In this document: in pieces, positions 25,113 through 35,251 of the stretch
Layout: each line of letters begins with the position of its first letter
Position numbering within the stretch: position 1 is the stretch's first letter
Assembly (NCBI GenBank): GCA_017607445.1
Contig: JAEVHH010000001.1
Span: forward strand, 4,960,001 to 5,024,000
Length of the DNA: 64,000 nucleotides
Reading direction: 5' to 3'
From: Histoplasma ohiense
Lineage: Eukaryota; Ascomycota; Eurotiomycetes; Onygenales; Ajellomycetaceae
Program-made: the position numbers and the translations under genes
Notes under the pieces: model-generated
What the model saw: the letters and a program-made list of their open reading frames with translations, nothing else
What the model was told of the DNA's origin: nothing
The model's database searches: none

Positions 25113-27749
25113 CTAGCTCATATCAAAGTGATAATCGAATATGTTCTGGAAATAGGGTTCAAATGACCCAGAAGCGATATGCGTGCCAGACACGGGAACG
25201 CTTGACGAGGGGATATCTATTGGTGTAGTAGATGGCACTTCAAAAGAAGGGGCGGCGCCAGATAAACTGTGCTGGTTTATAGTACTAACTTTACTATTAT
25301 TTCCTGGATGGCCTCCAGGTTCGAATGCATCGATGTGCATGTCGTTAAAGTTCGCGCCTAGATTCCCACGAACATTGTCTGGGAGTTGTTGGAGATATTG
25401 AGCATAGAACCCAAAGTGACTTCCCTGATCCAAACCTGTACTGACAGGAGCCGAGGAAGATAGAGTGTTGGAAGTGGTTAAGTCTGGCCATCCACCACTT
25501 GGATATCCGGCTGAATTAACGCCCACACTACCCGCCGTGCTACCGATAAAGCTATCATGGACACTCGGAGCTCCAGAATTGAAACTAGTGCTGTAGAATG
25601 CTGGGCTCTGAAAGCCAGAGCTATTGACACCAGCATTGCTGAGGTTTGACGTGCTGGTCAAAAGTTTATGCATAGGCGGCTGGGACAACCCAGGGGCAGC
25701 AAATGGCGGCTGCATGTCTAAATCATCTAACTGAATATTTTGGACTTCAGGGGGATCACAAAGGCCGTTGTCTCGCTTGAGAATAGATAACCATATCGGA
25801 TTGTCGGCGCAGGTCTGATTCCACGGGTCGTCACTCCCATATACGATTTGTTGCGCTTCGCTTAAGATGTCCTGATCTGTCGGAATGACGCCCTGGCTAA
25901 CATTGCGCTTGATATATGCGGAGAGTTCAATCTCCAGACGCCGGAAGCAATTTGCATCTCCGGGGACCGGAATGTCAGATGATTCCCCAGTGGAACCTAA
26001 ATTCGAATCTTTTCTCAGAACATCATAACTGGATTTCTTCGCGGGCGGCTTAGCAACCCACGGGTCCAGTGTGTTCCGCTCTTCCCCGATTAGATATGGA
26101 GGCATTCCATTTTCAACAAGCCGCTGAACGACGGGCTCAAAACCCCAGTCTCCTTTCCACTGTGACATATCAGTTCCAGCTTTAAAATGAGCCGTAAGAT
26201 GATCGACCCGTTCTTTCCAGGTATTGAATATGGCGGAGCAGAAACCACACCGGGACCGGATTTCTGTAGTAGCACTTCTCCAGCTTTCCATCCAAGAGCC
26301 AAACTTTACAGAATGCATCAGACGGAGATGTTGACTGAGGTGGTCTTTCCGGTAGAAGGTCCGTTCTTGAAGGGATTTCTCTTGACAAGCATTGAAATTA
26401 TGAGACTCAAGATGGTCGTCGTCTGGGTTGGGACTTTTGCAGAAGGCACAAACAACCGCACCATTAATAGTGACCACACCCCCCTGAGGTGTACATGTCC
26501 ATTTTTCCAAGGCAAGATGTAATGACTTTTCATGGCGTTGCCAATCATGCTTAGTAGTGAAAGAGTCAGTGCAGAAAGTGCATTGAAAAATTCGAGCTGC
26601 GCGGGCTTTTTGAAATAAGTTTTGCCCGATTGCAGATTTATGGCGACGTCTACGGCGGTGGTCTTTACCATCCATGGAGTTGAACGAGGAGCGGGATGAA
26701 CGATGAGAGAAGGCAGATGCAAAAGACATATCGGAAATACTGGATTTTGTTGTGTCCAAACTGTAACTACTCACAGATCGGGCAGGGATTACATTTGAGA
26801 GACCAGAACCGTCGGTGCTTGAACCCGTTTTTCGAGAATGTGGGGGGAAACGTCCGGCACTGGAAGGATTCCTTTCCCCACCACTGGCGAGGTTCCGCTC
26901 TGGAGCGTAAGGGGCATTTTCCATGGCTCGAATAATATCTGTGGCTGATGCAGGTTCGTGTTCAGGGGGTGAATGCTTCCAACGTTCAAGCGGAGTCAAT
27001 TCGGAAATATCCACTCCCGGAGCTAGTTGTTTGCGTGGAATATCCAGAGGTCCAGTAGGTGGAGGAGAGATATCGCGAAGCAATGGCCGGACCTTTCCTC
27101 GACGACGAGCATTTGCAAGCCAATTGCAGATCTGGCTACGCTTCAACCCTGTTTTCAACTTCAATTCGTCCTTTTCCTTGTCTGAAGGATAGGGATGGTT
27201 GGCGTGATTCGTCAGCCACGTCTTTAGTACTCGAATAGCTTCCCTCGGGAATCTGGCGCCACTTTTTCGACCGTTAGGGTCGGTTTCTTCAAACGTCGTG
27301 CTAGAGGTACCACCATGAAAGGATCTTAGAAGCTTCTTTCCCGTGAAGCTACCAATTGGCACGTAGCTATCTTCGGAGACGACATGTAATGTATCCAAGC
27401 CTTTTTCATGCGGCTTAGTGCGAGTAAAACTGCATTCACGGTACAAAGAGATACAGCATGTGCAACCGTTATTCTGCATCACACCCCTTTTTGCCATGAC
27501 ACAGTTAAGGCCTCGGGAACGACATAGATCGCAGGGCTCCTCAGGTTGAGTTATAGGATATAGATTTGAGGACGGGTCCTCTTTTTGGGGAATATCTGGT
27601 TCTGTGTAGGGTGGTTCGGCTGGGAGGAGGGAGACGTCTTTAACAATGAGAGAATCATGTTTCCCTGCAACCTCTGACTCACCAATCACTGGGAAATTGG
27701 AAGCAACATCATTTTCCTGAGCTGCTTGTTCAAAATCGAAATATTCCAT
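25113..27749 (-). CDS. homeodomain (TALE/KN) plus C2H2 zinc-finger transcription factor
   Basis: Nuclear DNA-binding regulator of a fungal family that combines a TALE-type homeodomain with C2H2 fingers. The frame is open from 27773, but the upstream codon there is TTG; the first ATG is at 27749, giving 878 residues. Domains in order: a cysteine cluster at about 73-106 (CDLCRSRGLNC ... CTCC); homeodomain near 163-222 with recognition helix CNWLANARRRGK; a Ser-rich linker; a basic RRRRRH patch; C2H2 finger at about 390-411 (FQCTFCTDSFTTKHDWQRH); then further cysteine/histidine pairs resembling degenerate fingers. The C-terminal 250 residues are Ser, Asn and Gly rich, as in activation regions. 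No intron is needed. Targets are unknown. Confidence 0.9.
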   Translation of the reverse strand: MEYFDFEQAAQENDVASNFPVIGESEVAGKHDSLIVKDVSLLPAEPPYTEPDIPQKEDPSSNLYPITQPEEPCDLCRSRGLNCVMAKRGVMQNNGCTCCISLYRECSFTRTKPHEKGLDTLHVVSEDSYVPIGSFTGKKLLRSFHGGTSSTTFEETDPNGRKSGARFPREAIRVLKTWLTNHANHPYPSDKEKDELKLKTGLKRSQICNWLANARRRGKVRPLLRDISPPPTGPLDIPRKQLAPGVDISELTPLERWKHSPPEHEPASATDIIRAMENAPYAPERNLASGGERNPSSAGRFPPHSRKTGSSTDGSGLSNVIPARSVSSYSLDTTKSSISDMSFASAFSHRSSRSSFNSMDGKDHRRRRRHKSAIGQNLFQKARAARIFQCTFCTDSFTTKHDWQRHEKSLHLALEKWTCTPQGGVVTINGAVVCAFCKSPNPDDDHLESHNFNACQEKSLQERTFYRKDHLSQHLRLMHSVKFGSWMESWRSATTEIRSRCGFCSAIFNTWKERVDHLTAHFKAGTDMSQWKGDWGFEPVVQRLVENGMPPYLIGEERNTLDPWVAKPPAKKSSYDVLRKDSNLGSTGESSDIPVPGDANCFRRLEIELSAYIKRNVSQGVIPTDQDILSEAQQIVYGSDDPWNQTCADNPIWLSILKRDNGLCDPPEVQNIQLDDLDMQPPFAAPGLSQPPMHKLLTSTSNLSNAGVNSSGFQSPAFYSTSFNSGAPSVHDSFIGSTAGSVGVNSAGYPSGGWPDLTTSNTLSSSAPVSTGLDQGSHFGFYAQYLQQLPDNVRGNLGANFNDMHIDAFEPGGHPGNNSKVSTINQHSLSGAAPSFEVPSTTPIDIPSSSVPVSGTHIASGSFEPYFQNIFDYHFDMS

Positions 27750-30505
27750 GATATCTTGGGCGTTTGAAGGCAAACCGAACCGGATTGCCTCCTAGCGGCA
27801 GTTTGGGTCGAAGCCCGGGAAACGGAACGATGAAAATTGAGAAGAGGCCGAAAGTTCGTGGGCGTAATGTCAATTGTATATGGAAAGAAAGGAGGATATG
27901 GAAGTGATCAGAAGTTCGGAAGACGTGGGCGGAAAAAGCAAGGTCAAGGCAAAAAGGAAGCAAAGAAAAGAAGATGGAGGAATTGAGTCACAGACTCGGG
28001 GAACCTCGTGTTTGTTAAGCTCTGGCTGGGCCCGCCTTGCATCGGTGCAGAGATTCCGGACTCCAGCAATGGGACATTTTTATCTTAAGGAGTGGAGATA
28101 GCGGGGAGCAATAGTTCAATGCAGCAACCTTGTTAGGCACAATATTCAGTAGCTTAGTTCAAGGTGAAGCCGGGGTTAAAGTCCTTGGCTGTGTATTGCT
28201 CCACCGGCTGTAACATGTCAATGTAGCTTTATCACTCGACCGATAGTGTTGCTCCTGGGAATGTGAGGTGCCTCATATCCCGTATATCTGATGTGGATGG
28301 CGCTGAAGAACTTGAAGGTTTACGGTCGCCTGATCTGAGAGTAGTAACAACTTTGGAATCGTGCGAGGGGCGGCAAGGGCCCAAAGTCAAGAAGACAAAT
28401 ATGTACCCTCAGCTAACTCAATTCTCCGCCGGACCAAGTTGTCGTCTGAGAGTTGATTTGCTAGCCGGGAGCAAGATACGGCTGGCGTCGATGGGGCTAA
28501 AGTCAAGCCCTCCTAGCGATAGATTACATCAGCCAGCATCTGATCCATGCGCCTCACGCCCTTTCGTTGACATCCAACACCAGCGCTAAACCCGCATGAG
28601 CTAGCCGAGCATTGCAGGATACAAGCCTTCTTTCCAGAAGCTCTGATTTCTAAACGCCAACCGGCGTGCTAAGACTTATCATTGAGCGTTGTTCTTGATA
28701 TTGGCCTGGAGATTTGGACCAACCACAGGAGGTTCATCCAAAGATAAGCTTGACGGTCAAATGGGAGCCGGGTTAACACGAATGCGCCAACCATCCGGTA
28801 TCTGCGGTGACTGACCAGGAAATGCTGCTTCTAACCCCGGATCTCACTTCTTGAACCATATTCAACCGCGCCGGTTTCGGAGTCGCGTTGCTCGCCAGCG
28901 ATGCGGGTTGGTTTGCTTTTTCTTCTGCAGGCTTCCCATCGTCCATCCCACCCATTCATCGCATGATGTTTATTATTCTCGACGGAACACATGTGACTGA
29001 ATTGCGTGCTTACCGCGACTCCCGAGCCGACTCGAGATACCTGGGCACCAATAATGGATCGGTGTCTGGCTGCGGATACCGAAATCGAACATACTCACTT
29101 TTGAACCAGACGCCGAATTGAGGCGGTTTGTTTTCTTTCTTTTGTTCGATTGATCGAGCAATAATGATGGCACATGGACAATTTTATGAATCAGTTCGCT
29201 ATTCAGCGTGCTAATTCCTGTGCACACGACATGCCGTCTTTCTGGGTACCCTCGAGACGTTGGCTCATCCAGTCCCAATTGGATGCTGACAAATTCCTGC
29301 TCTCAAAAATCGGTATGATCCAGCAGCATGCACAACGGTTCCTAAATGGAAATGTTGACTTCAGTGTCATGGGCAACTCCCCACTTACTCGTTTATGGCA
29401 ATGAATATATGTTGCACGGTACATGTCCACCTCCAGGGACATTCCAGGTACAATTAGTGCGGTGAAGTCACCTTTTCACTCTGCCGTTCAATTTAGAGGC
29501 CAAGTTACGACTACGTGTACAGTGGCTCTGCCAGCCATCGAGCAAGGACCCTTCGGGGCGAGAAATTGCCGGTTGGGCTCGTTCTGGCCTCCAACCTTAC
29601 ACATAGGGCTGGCTGTTCATCATGTAACCAACGGAGTCGAGGGGACGAGCGGCAACGTAAGCCGACTGAAGACAGCATCGGAGGAAATTCAGAGTTCCGC
29701 CGTGTGCGTCCGTTTATCCCGCTCACTTATCTCTCTTTCTTTCTGATGTTACTGTTTGGTTGGTCGAGTGGCAACTCCTCAGATGATCTGGCGGCTTCCG
29801 CTTTTAACCGCCTGGTGATATTAATTGGCCCGGTCCAGGAAGCCATGAAGTTTGCACAGATGCATTGGCGCAAAGCTGAAGTCCAGTGCACTCTTGGCAG
29901 TTTTTTCTTTCTTTGATTAGAGCTCCATGCATCACCGCAAACCGCACTTGAACGGGAAATTGCAATGACATGAATGATTGGGGAGATGGACACTTAAAGT
30001 ACTTCCAACTCTGTGAGTGAGTGTTGGTGGCTTATTGAATACATGCGCTCGTTTTTACTATTGTCTCAAGTTTGTATAAATTATCATTGTTCGGCTATTC
30101 CAATCTCCCCGCCAAAGCTTGTAAGAGTTGGCTTCTTTCCTTTCCAAACCCACAACCGATGTGCATTTTTGATAGTCTAAAAATTCAATGCAAATATTAA
30201 AAGGATATAGATTCTGTGACGTAAAAATGAATTGCATTCTTAGCAACAACGTAATGATTGCTGGTGCAAAACATATTATGAAATGATAGATATCGGGCCA
30301 TCCTTGCATCCGGCACAGACCTCGGCATTGGAGCCCCTTGAACGCCAAGAACCTAATCCCACTCCGAAACCTTCCTCAGGAGTGGAACACACAGTGCATT
30401 CTCGAAGGAACGTCACGACCGAAACCCGAAATGTCGTCCTACCGGCTTCCCAACATCCCATCACTGCGAAGACAGCAGCTTCGGCTTGAATTGTAGGTTT
30501 TGACC
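27750..30505. other. divergent promoter region, no gene recognised
   Basis: 2.75 kb between the homeodomain gene start and the next + gene. Frames of 60-133 codons (for example 29515-29916 +) have no recognisable protein. It presumably holds a long regulatory region for the homeodomain gene. Confidence 0.5.
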
Positions 30506-31758
30506 ATGAATTTCTTCCCATGTTTAAAAAGGCAAAGCTGCTGTTTGAATTATTGGCGCTCATTGTCCTGTTATAGCACGAGCCTGAAAACAGCTCCTCC
30601 CCCCGGCGTCTACGTGAATATCTCACCGACAGATCCCACCTTCTGGTCTGGTGTTATTTTTGTGCAGAAGGGTAATATATAATATCCGTGGATGCACTCA
30701 CTACACGTGATTTTCCGAAGCCGTTGAACAACGATGAGTTTGAAACCATGTATGCTAATCAACCGATAACTAGGCCCCTACGCATCTGCGATTCTACGAT
30801 TTCAGTTCCGCTTTCCATCGACTTATCCGGATTTACCGCCATTAGTTACTTTCACGACAGATATATTCCACCCCCTCATCGTGCCGCTCACAACCTACAC
30901 ATTTAGCACCAACTCTCCCGATACAGATACTGTAAGCGCAACGGATGAAGAACGTCTACCACCCGGCGGCTTTAGCCTGAGGCATGGATTCCCACATTGG
31001 TTTGGAAGAGCGCAGAGGAGTGCGTCGAATTCAGCAACATCATCACGGAATGTGAGTGGTAGCGAACAGAAGGGCGCGAAACCAGCACCCCTGGAACAGC
31101 CCAGTGAAGGGACAACGCCAACTCCAGACAAAGACGCGGGGACTGGGACTTCGTCTGCGGAAGAGCAAGATGTCTCATCTGCGGGGCGAGTTTCGTCACA
31201 TGATCCCCATGTGCGTGTATCTCCGTTACCAGCCGGCTCACCGTCTACTGCCAGTGTTCAGGTGGATGTCCCAGTTTTGACGATTCTTAACTACATCCGG
31301 TCGACGTTTGATGATGAAGCAGTATTGGACTCCATACCGCTGGAGGCCGCTGGGAACCCTGGAGCCTGGCATGCCTGGCGATCTCATCGGGGCCTGGGAA
31401 ACAGGGAAGGAGAAGATGGCCCAGATGGACCGGTGAAAAGGAGCAGTCTGCACGCACGCCGACCTGGAGAATGGAACTGGGAAGGTGTTTGGGAGACGAG
31501 GGTGCAAGCTGGAATTGAGACTAGTTACTTGGAATCAGTCCTTTTTGGCAATAGTACGAGGGGTGGTGCGGGCGATGATCTGGTGAGCTGTCACGACCAC
31601 ATCAACTTTTTTCTTATACGTATATTGTATCTCCGGAAGAATCTAATTCATATTTTACATCCCAGATTCGATTTGTCAAGCTTGACAGTGATACACTTTC
31701 CAAGACGAAGGAAGAGATTATCTCCACCCAAAAGGGTAGAGAGATAGAGACACCATGA
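30506..31758 (+). CDS. UBC-fold (E2-variant) protein, AKTIP/FTS-like
   Basis: Ubiquitin-conjugating-enzyme fold protein that appears to lack the catalytic cysteine. Model join(30506..30671,30774..31582,31666..31758), 355 residues; both junctions restore frame. The UBC core is visible as GVYVNISPTDPTFWSGVIFV (34-53), then GPYASAILRF, FPSTYPDLPPLVTF and TDIFHPLIVPLTTY (FHPL at 87-90). No Cys follows HPL, where active E2s carry it, and the segment DEERLPPGGFSLRHGFPHWF is kept. A Ser/Pro/Thr-rich linker leads to a second conserved part (VPVLTILNYIRSTFDDE ... RPGEWNWEGVWETRVQAG) and a short third exon. The N terminus is uncertain: ATG 30520 gives a more typical hydrophobic start in another frame, so an extra splice or a frameshift near 30560 is possible. 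Role inferred only from fold: a non-catalytic adaptor. Confidence 0.8.
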
Positions 31759-32226
31759 TTTGGTGGTGCTCAGCTTCGTCAAACACAGCGGGCAGATGTT
31801 GGGGATAAGGGGCGCCACAATGGTGTTTTATTCCTTGCTGCCTGCTTGCGCTCTTACCTCATAATACTGTATTGCCATGATTATATACAAAACTTTCATA
31901 TTACTCTATCCCAAACTCTATTATTTATTCCGTGTATGCTTGGCTGCTGACTTGGTCCTTTGCTTGACTTTGTCATGGTGCAGCATCGTTCCTTCTGCAT
32001 GACGCTGATGCTTCTTTTGCTGTGTTTGTCCCTCTGCGTAAACACTACTTTACTTCTCTCCGTTTAACCAGATTATATCAACATCTCGTCTTATTTTATA
32101 TTCCCATCGCTGGCCATTCCATGCTGTTTGTATTTGGCAATCACGCTCGAATTCTATATATCATCCGTTCAAGTTGTCTTCTCGCAATCAGGGGTAGAGA
32201 GGTGTATATCGAAAAGTAGGGTCGAC
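31759..32226 (+). other. intergenic, nothing recognised
   Basis: 468 bp, T-rich, between two + genes. It probably holds the 3' UTR of the E2-variant gene and the promoter of the small membrane protein. Confidence 0.5.
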
Positions 32227-32535
32227 ATGTTCAAGGTAACACGGAGCGAAGCAAATAGGAATTTAATCTTACTTGCATTGGTGCTTGTCCCCATTGTTCT
32301 CCTGTTCGCTATATTTGCAACAGCTCTGGCGTGCTCAGAGTACTGGAGCCTGTATCGGGAACGGCGACGTCTCCGGCGTGCTGGAAATAACGGCTATTCA
32401 AAAAGAATTCATTCAAACGCACCCTGGTTATCGTCATCATCAGAGTCGTCAAACACGTCGACAAAGACATCCGAGTCCAGCGACGGTGACGCAGATATGT
32501 ACATGAAGCCGGTCCTGTTGAGGGAACACGTCTAA
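32227..32535 (+). CDS. small single-pass membrane protein, unknown
   Basis: 102-residue frame starting at the ATG at 32227; the upstream frame extends open but only with a TTG start. Residues about 13-36 form one strong hydrophobic helix (LILLALVLVPIVLLFAIFATA), followed by a basic stretch (RERRRLRRAG) and then a Ser/Thr-rich acidic tail ending in an uncharged-basic mix. The positive charges after the helix suggest the C terminus faces the cytosol. No family recognised. Length, clear helix and position between two genes on the same strand support a real gene, but there is no independent proof. Confidence 0.5.
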   Translation: MFKVTRSEANRNLILLALVLVPIVLLFAIFATALACSEYWSLYRERRRLRRAGNNGYSKRIHSNAPWLSSSSESSNTSTKTSESSDGDADMYMKPVLLREHV

Positions 32536-32898
32536 CCGTCATTCACTGACACCCATTACCACGCGTTGGTTATATCAGCTCACCTCCCAGGCCCAACACG
32601 GACATCCAGCTATGCCTCGAGGAAGAGAGCACAATCATTCTTTCAAACAACGTTTGCAAACTCTTTCAGAGGCTCCTATCGCTTCTTCTCCCAAGAGCTG
32701 CGCTACCCCTTACCCAATCCTCAGGCAGCAATCGTCTTATGCCATCCACCTACCACATCATTTCTCGAGAGCGTCTAAGTATTCCACACTGCAAGCCAGG
32801 AGACGTAGTCAGTGGTTATCGATCCGGCAATATTGGAAGGCATTCTTTCCAATACATCACCTCTGACGTTTCTGACTCTTGATAACAACGGGGGTAGC
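32536..32898 (+). other. possible decayed coding sequence (arrestin-like?)
   Basis: All three + frames are open for long stretches here without one continuous gene. Fragments such as NTDIQLCLEEEST, PPTTSFLESV, PHCKPGDVVSG and DPAILEGILSNTSPLTFLTL fall in successive frames and remind me of an arrestin-like N-terminal fold. This may be a broken 5' part of the following gene. The family suggestion is weak. Confidence 0.25.
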
Positions 32899-34814
32899 AT
32901 GGAGGAGGTACGCATTTCAGCCACATCCATCACCCGTGGACATTTTCAATGTAATTCCTAATACTCATCTTTTAGGTAACCAAAGAAAATCCACCCTCGA
33001 GAGTTAATAATGTTGTGCGGAAGATTCCGTCTAAAGGGGGCATTTTCTCTCGAGTCGCTCAAGTTCTTGATTTCAGTAAACATCATTCGCGCCTAGGACC
33101 CTGCCCTGGCGAATACTCCAGACTAGACCGTCCAACGCGTGTTTTTACTGAGCCAAATTCACCAAATACCAATCCTTATCCTACAAGTCACAAAATTTGG
33201 GAACGAGCATCAACACCGCACATAACTACACCAGAAATATCCGGCCAAAGGACTCCACGCTTTTTCCCTACCCATATTTGTGGCCCGATACACCGCAACA
33301 ATGTCTTTACTCGCTTTCCATGTCCCCTCCCAATCACAAGCGCAAGAATAGATATAACGATGGATGCTATGAACATCTCAGCGCTTGAGGATCTCTTCAC
33401 ATGGGCTGCAGTGGAAATATCCGCAAACGTTAATATAAGTGGCGAGCTTGACACCCAGATTGGATGCGAGGTTCCGCTAGATATTATGATTTTTGTTGAT
33501 AATTCGTGGGTCTTCCTTGCCCAGATCTCGGTAATAATAGCTGACTGGCCTAATAGAGCCAGCATGCCACCTTCTCTACTAAAGGGGGTATGCCAGACGG
33601 TACTCCATTTGGCTTCGTCAATAGATATCCTCGTCGACCGACTGGCTATCGGCTGTATATCTGCTGATCCTGAGCAAAATATGCAGCTGCTTTTACCTTT
33701 ATCTACTTGCAATCTCGACGCTATCCGGGGATTGCTTCAATCGGTACAAATATTCGAATTGCATGGCAATGAACCATGTCAAATGCGCACCTCAAAAGCT
33801 CTCCATGAGGCGTCAAATTTGCTTTTGAGGTATTCGAGCAGGGGAGCGCTACGTCATTTGTTTGTGGTCACTGCAAATTCAGGCATATCTCTATCTGAAA
33901 TATCCCCTAACATAAGCAGTCGAGTGCGATTTCACACCGTATCACCAGAGCCGGCGTTGGGAATATGGGCTTCCGAACCAAAGGATGGTTGGCATCTATC
34001 TGTTAGTTTCAATGGCGAGGAAGATAAAGACGCTGTTCATTCTCTGAAGGAGAATTTGAAGCAAATTATGCGCCATCTTCGCTATGGACTTGACCCCGGT
34101 GTTCTGTCAAACTTGTCAATAGAGCTAAATGGACAAAATGGTTATGAGATCGAAGCCATTCTTGGTGATACTAAATGCAAAGCTTTGCGACCAGGGGAGA
34201 AGTGGACACTTCTTGTTAAAATAAGAGCTGTCCCTGAAGCAATGGAAGTGTCCTCTGGTCATGGCGTCCTCACCAAAGGCGACTTGGAGCGGGGAGATTC
34301 TTGGGCTAAAATCCAAGCCGACAACGGCATTCACCAAACGATCGATCAATTTCACGGACTCCTTGGTCCCTCTGACAATTTCAGCGTGAGCCTAGAACAT
34401 AGTCATTCAGCACTATCCAGCTCTACGGTAATTAAATTGGAAAACAAATGTGAAGTTGCCCGCGTCCCCCGCAACGATGCAATATTCGGTCAAAAGATCA
34501 GACAGGCTCTTCCCAAAGATGCCCGGAAGTTATATGTCCAGGGAATCACCGTGCAAGGGAGAGCCAAACCAATTCATTCAATGCATTTGAGCTGCCATCT
34601 TGACAACGACAATCGTGGGGAACCAGAGCAGGGAGAAAATAGTAGTGAACTTCCTTTCGTCCATTCCCCATTAGACATCTTACCGGATCTGGAGTTGCAT
34701 AACAGTCCCCTGGTAGAGCTGGGTAGTTTAAACCCGTTTCGAAATTTGGTGAGAGGGTGTGATGATAGATGCTTTCACAACTTATCTCCGGATGGGAAAA
34801 TCTCGGGAGAGTAG
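32899..34814 (+). CDS. vWA-like domain protein, unknown role
   Basis: Large open frame 32976-34814, preceded in frame directly by a stop. The best model adds a 9-bp first exon (ATGGAGGAG at 32899-32907) and a 68-bp intron (GTACGC donor, CTAAT branch, TTTAG acceptor), giving 615 residues. From about residue 140 the pattern is that of a von Willebrand factor A fold: EVPLDIMIFVDNSW (D172 onward), SSIDILVDRLAIGCISAD, SKALHEASNLLLR and LRHLFVVTANSG. The metal site is incomplete: DNS is present but the second serine of DxSxS is not. The following part contains beta-rich segments (YEIEAILGDTKCKALRPGEKWTLLVKI). The N-terminal 100 residues are Pro/Thr-rich and not recognised. Function unknown; the true 5' end may lie further upstream. 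Confidence 0.6.
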
Positions 34815-35251
34815 GCGTTCATTTCACCAATTACCTAGGTGCTGATGTCAATTCTACCTTCAACTAGAGTATAAAATGGTATATTGGGATTGAGATTGGC
34901 TATGCTTTGACTTGTCTTTCAGGCTGTTTCCTCTCTCCCTTATCCACAAACGATTTGTAAAGTGGCTTGATTGACGGAGTTTTTATATATAAAGTGCTTG
35001 CGCGAGGTTAACCTCAGTGGCTATAGGCTACAAAGTAAAACTGTGTTAATTGTTATCAGTCTACGGACGTACTGATATTATGGTTCGGTGTTTTTAGGAA
35101 AAGGCGTCTGTTAGGGCGCTGTAATCGACAGAGAAGCTGGTTTCATCTTAGTTACGACAAATAATACCAATGAACACAGAAACCATAAAACAAACTCGAC
35201 TCCACTCATTCACTTCGTAAATAATACCATAAATCCATCATCCATCATTTC
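34815..35251. other. convergent intergenic, nothing recognised
   Basis: 437 bp, A/T-rich, between convergent 3' ends. Confidence 0.5.

Noticed and set aside
30881..31747. Frame read as a separate gene from GTG 30881
   Set aside because: It is the middle exon of the E2-variant gene; the frame continues upstream to a splice acceptor, and the last part is intron sequence.
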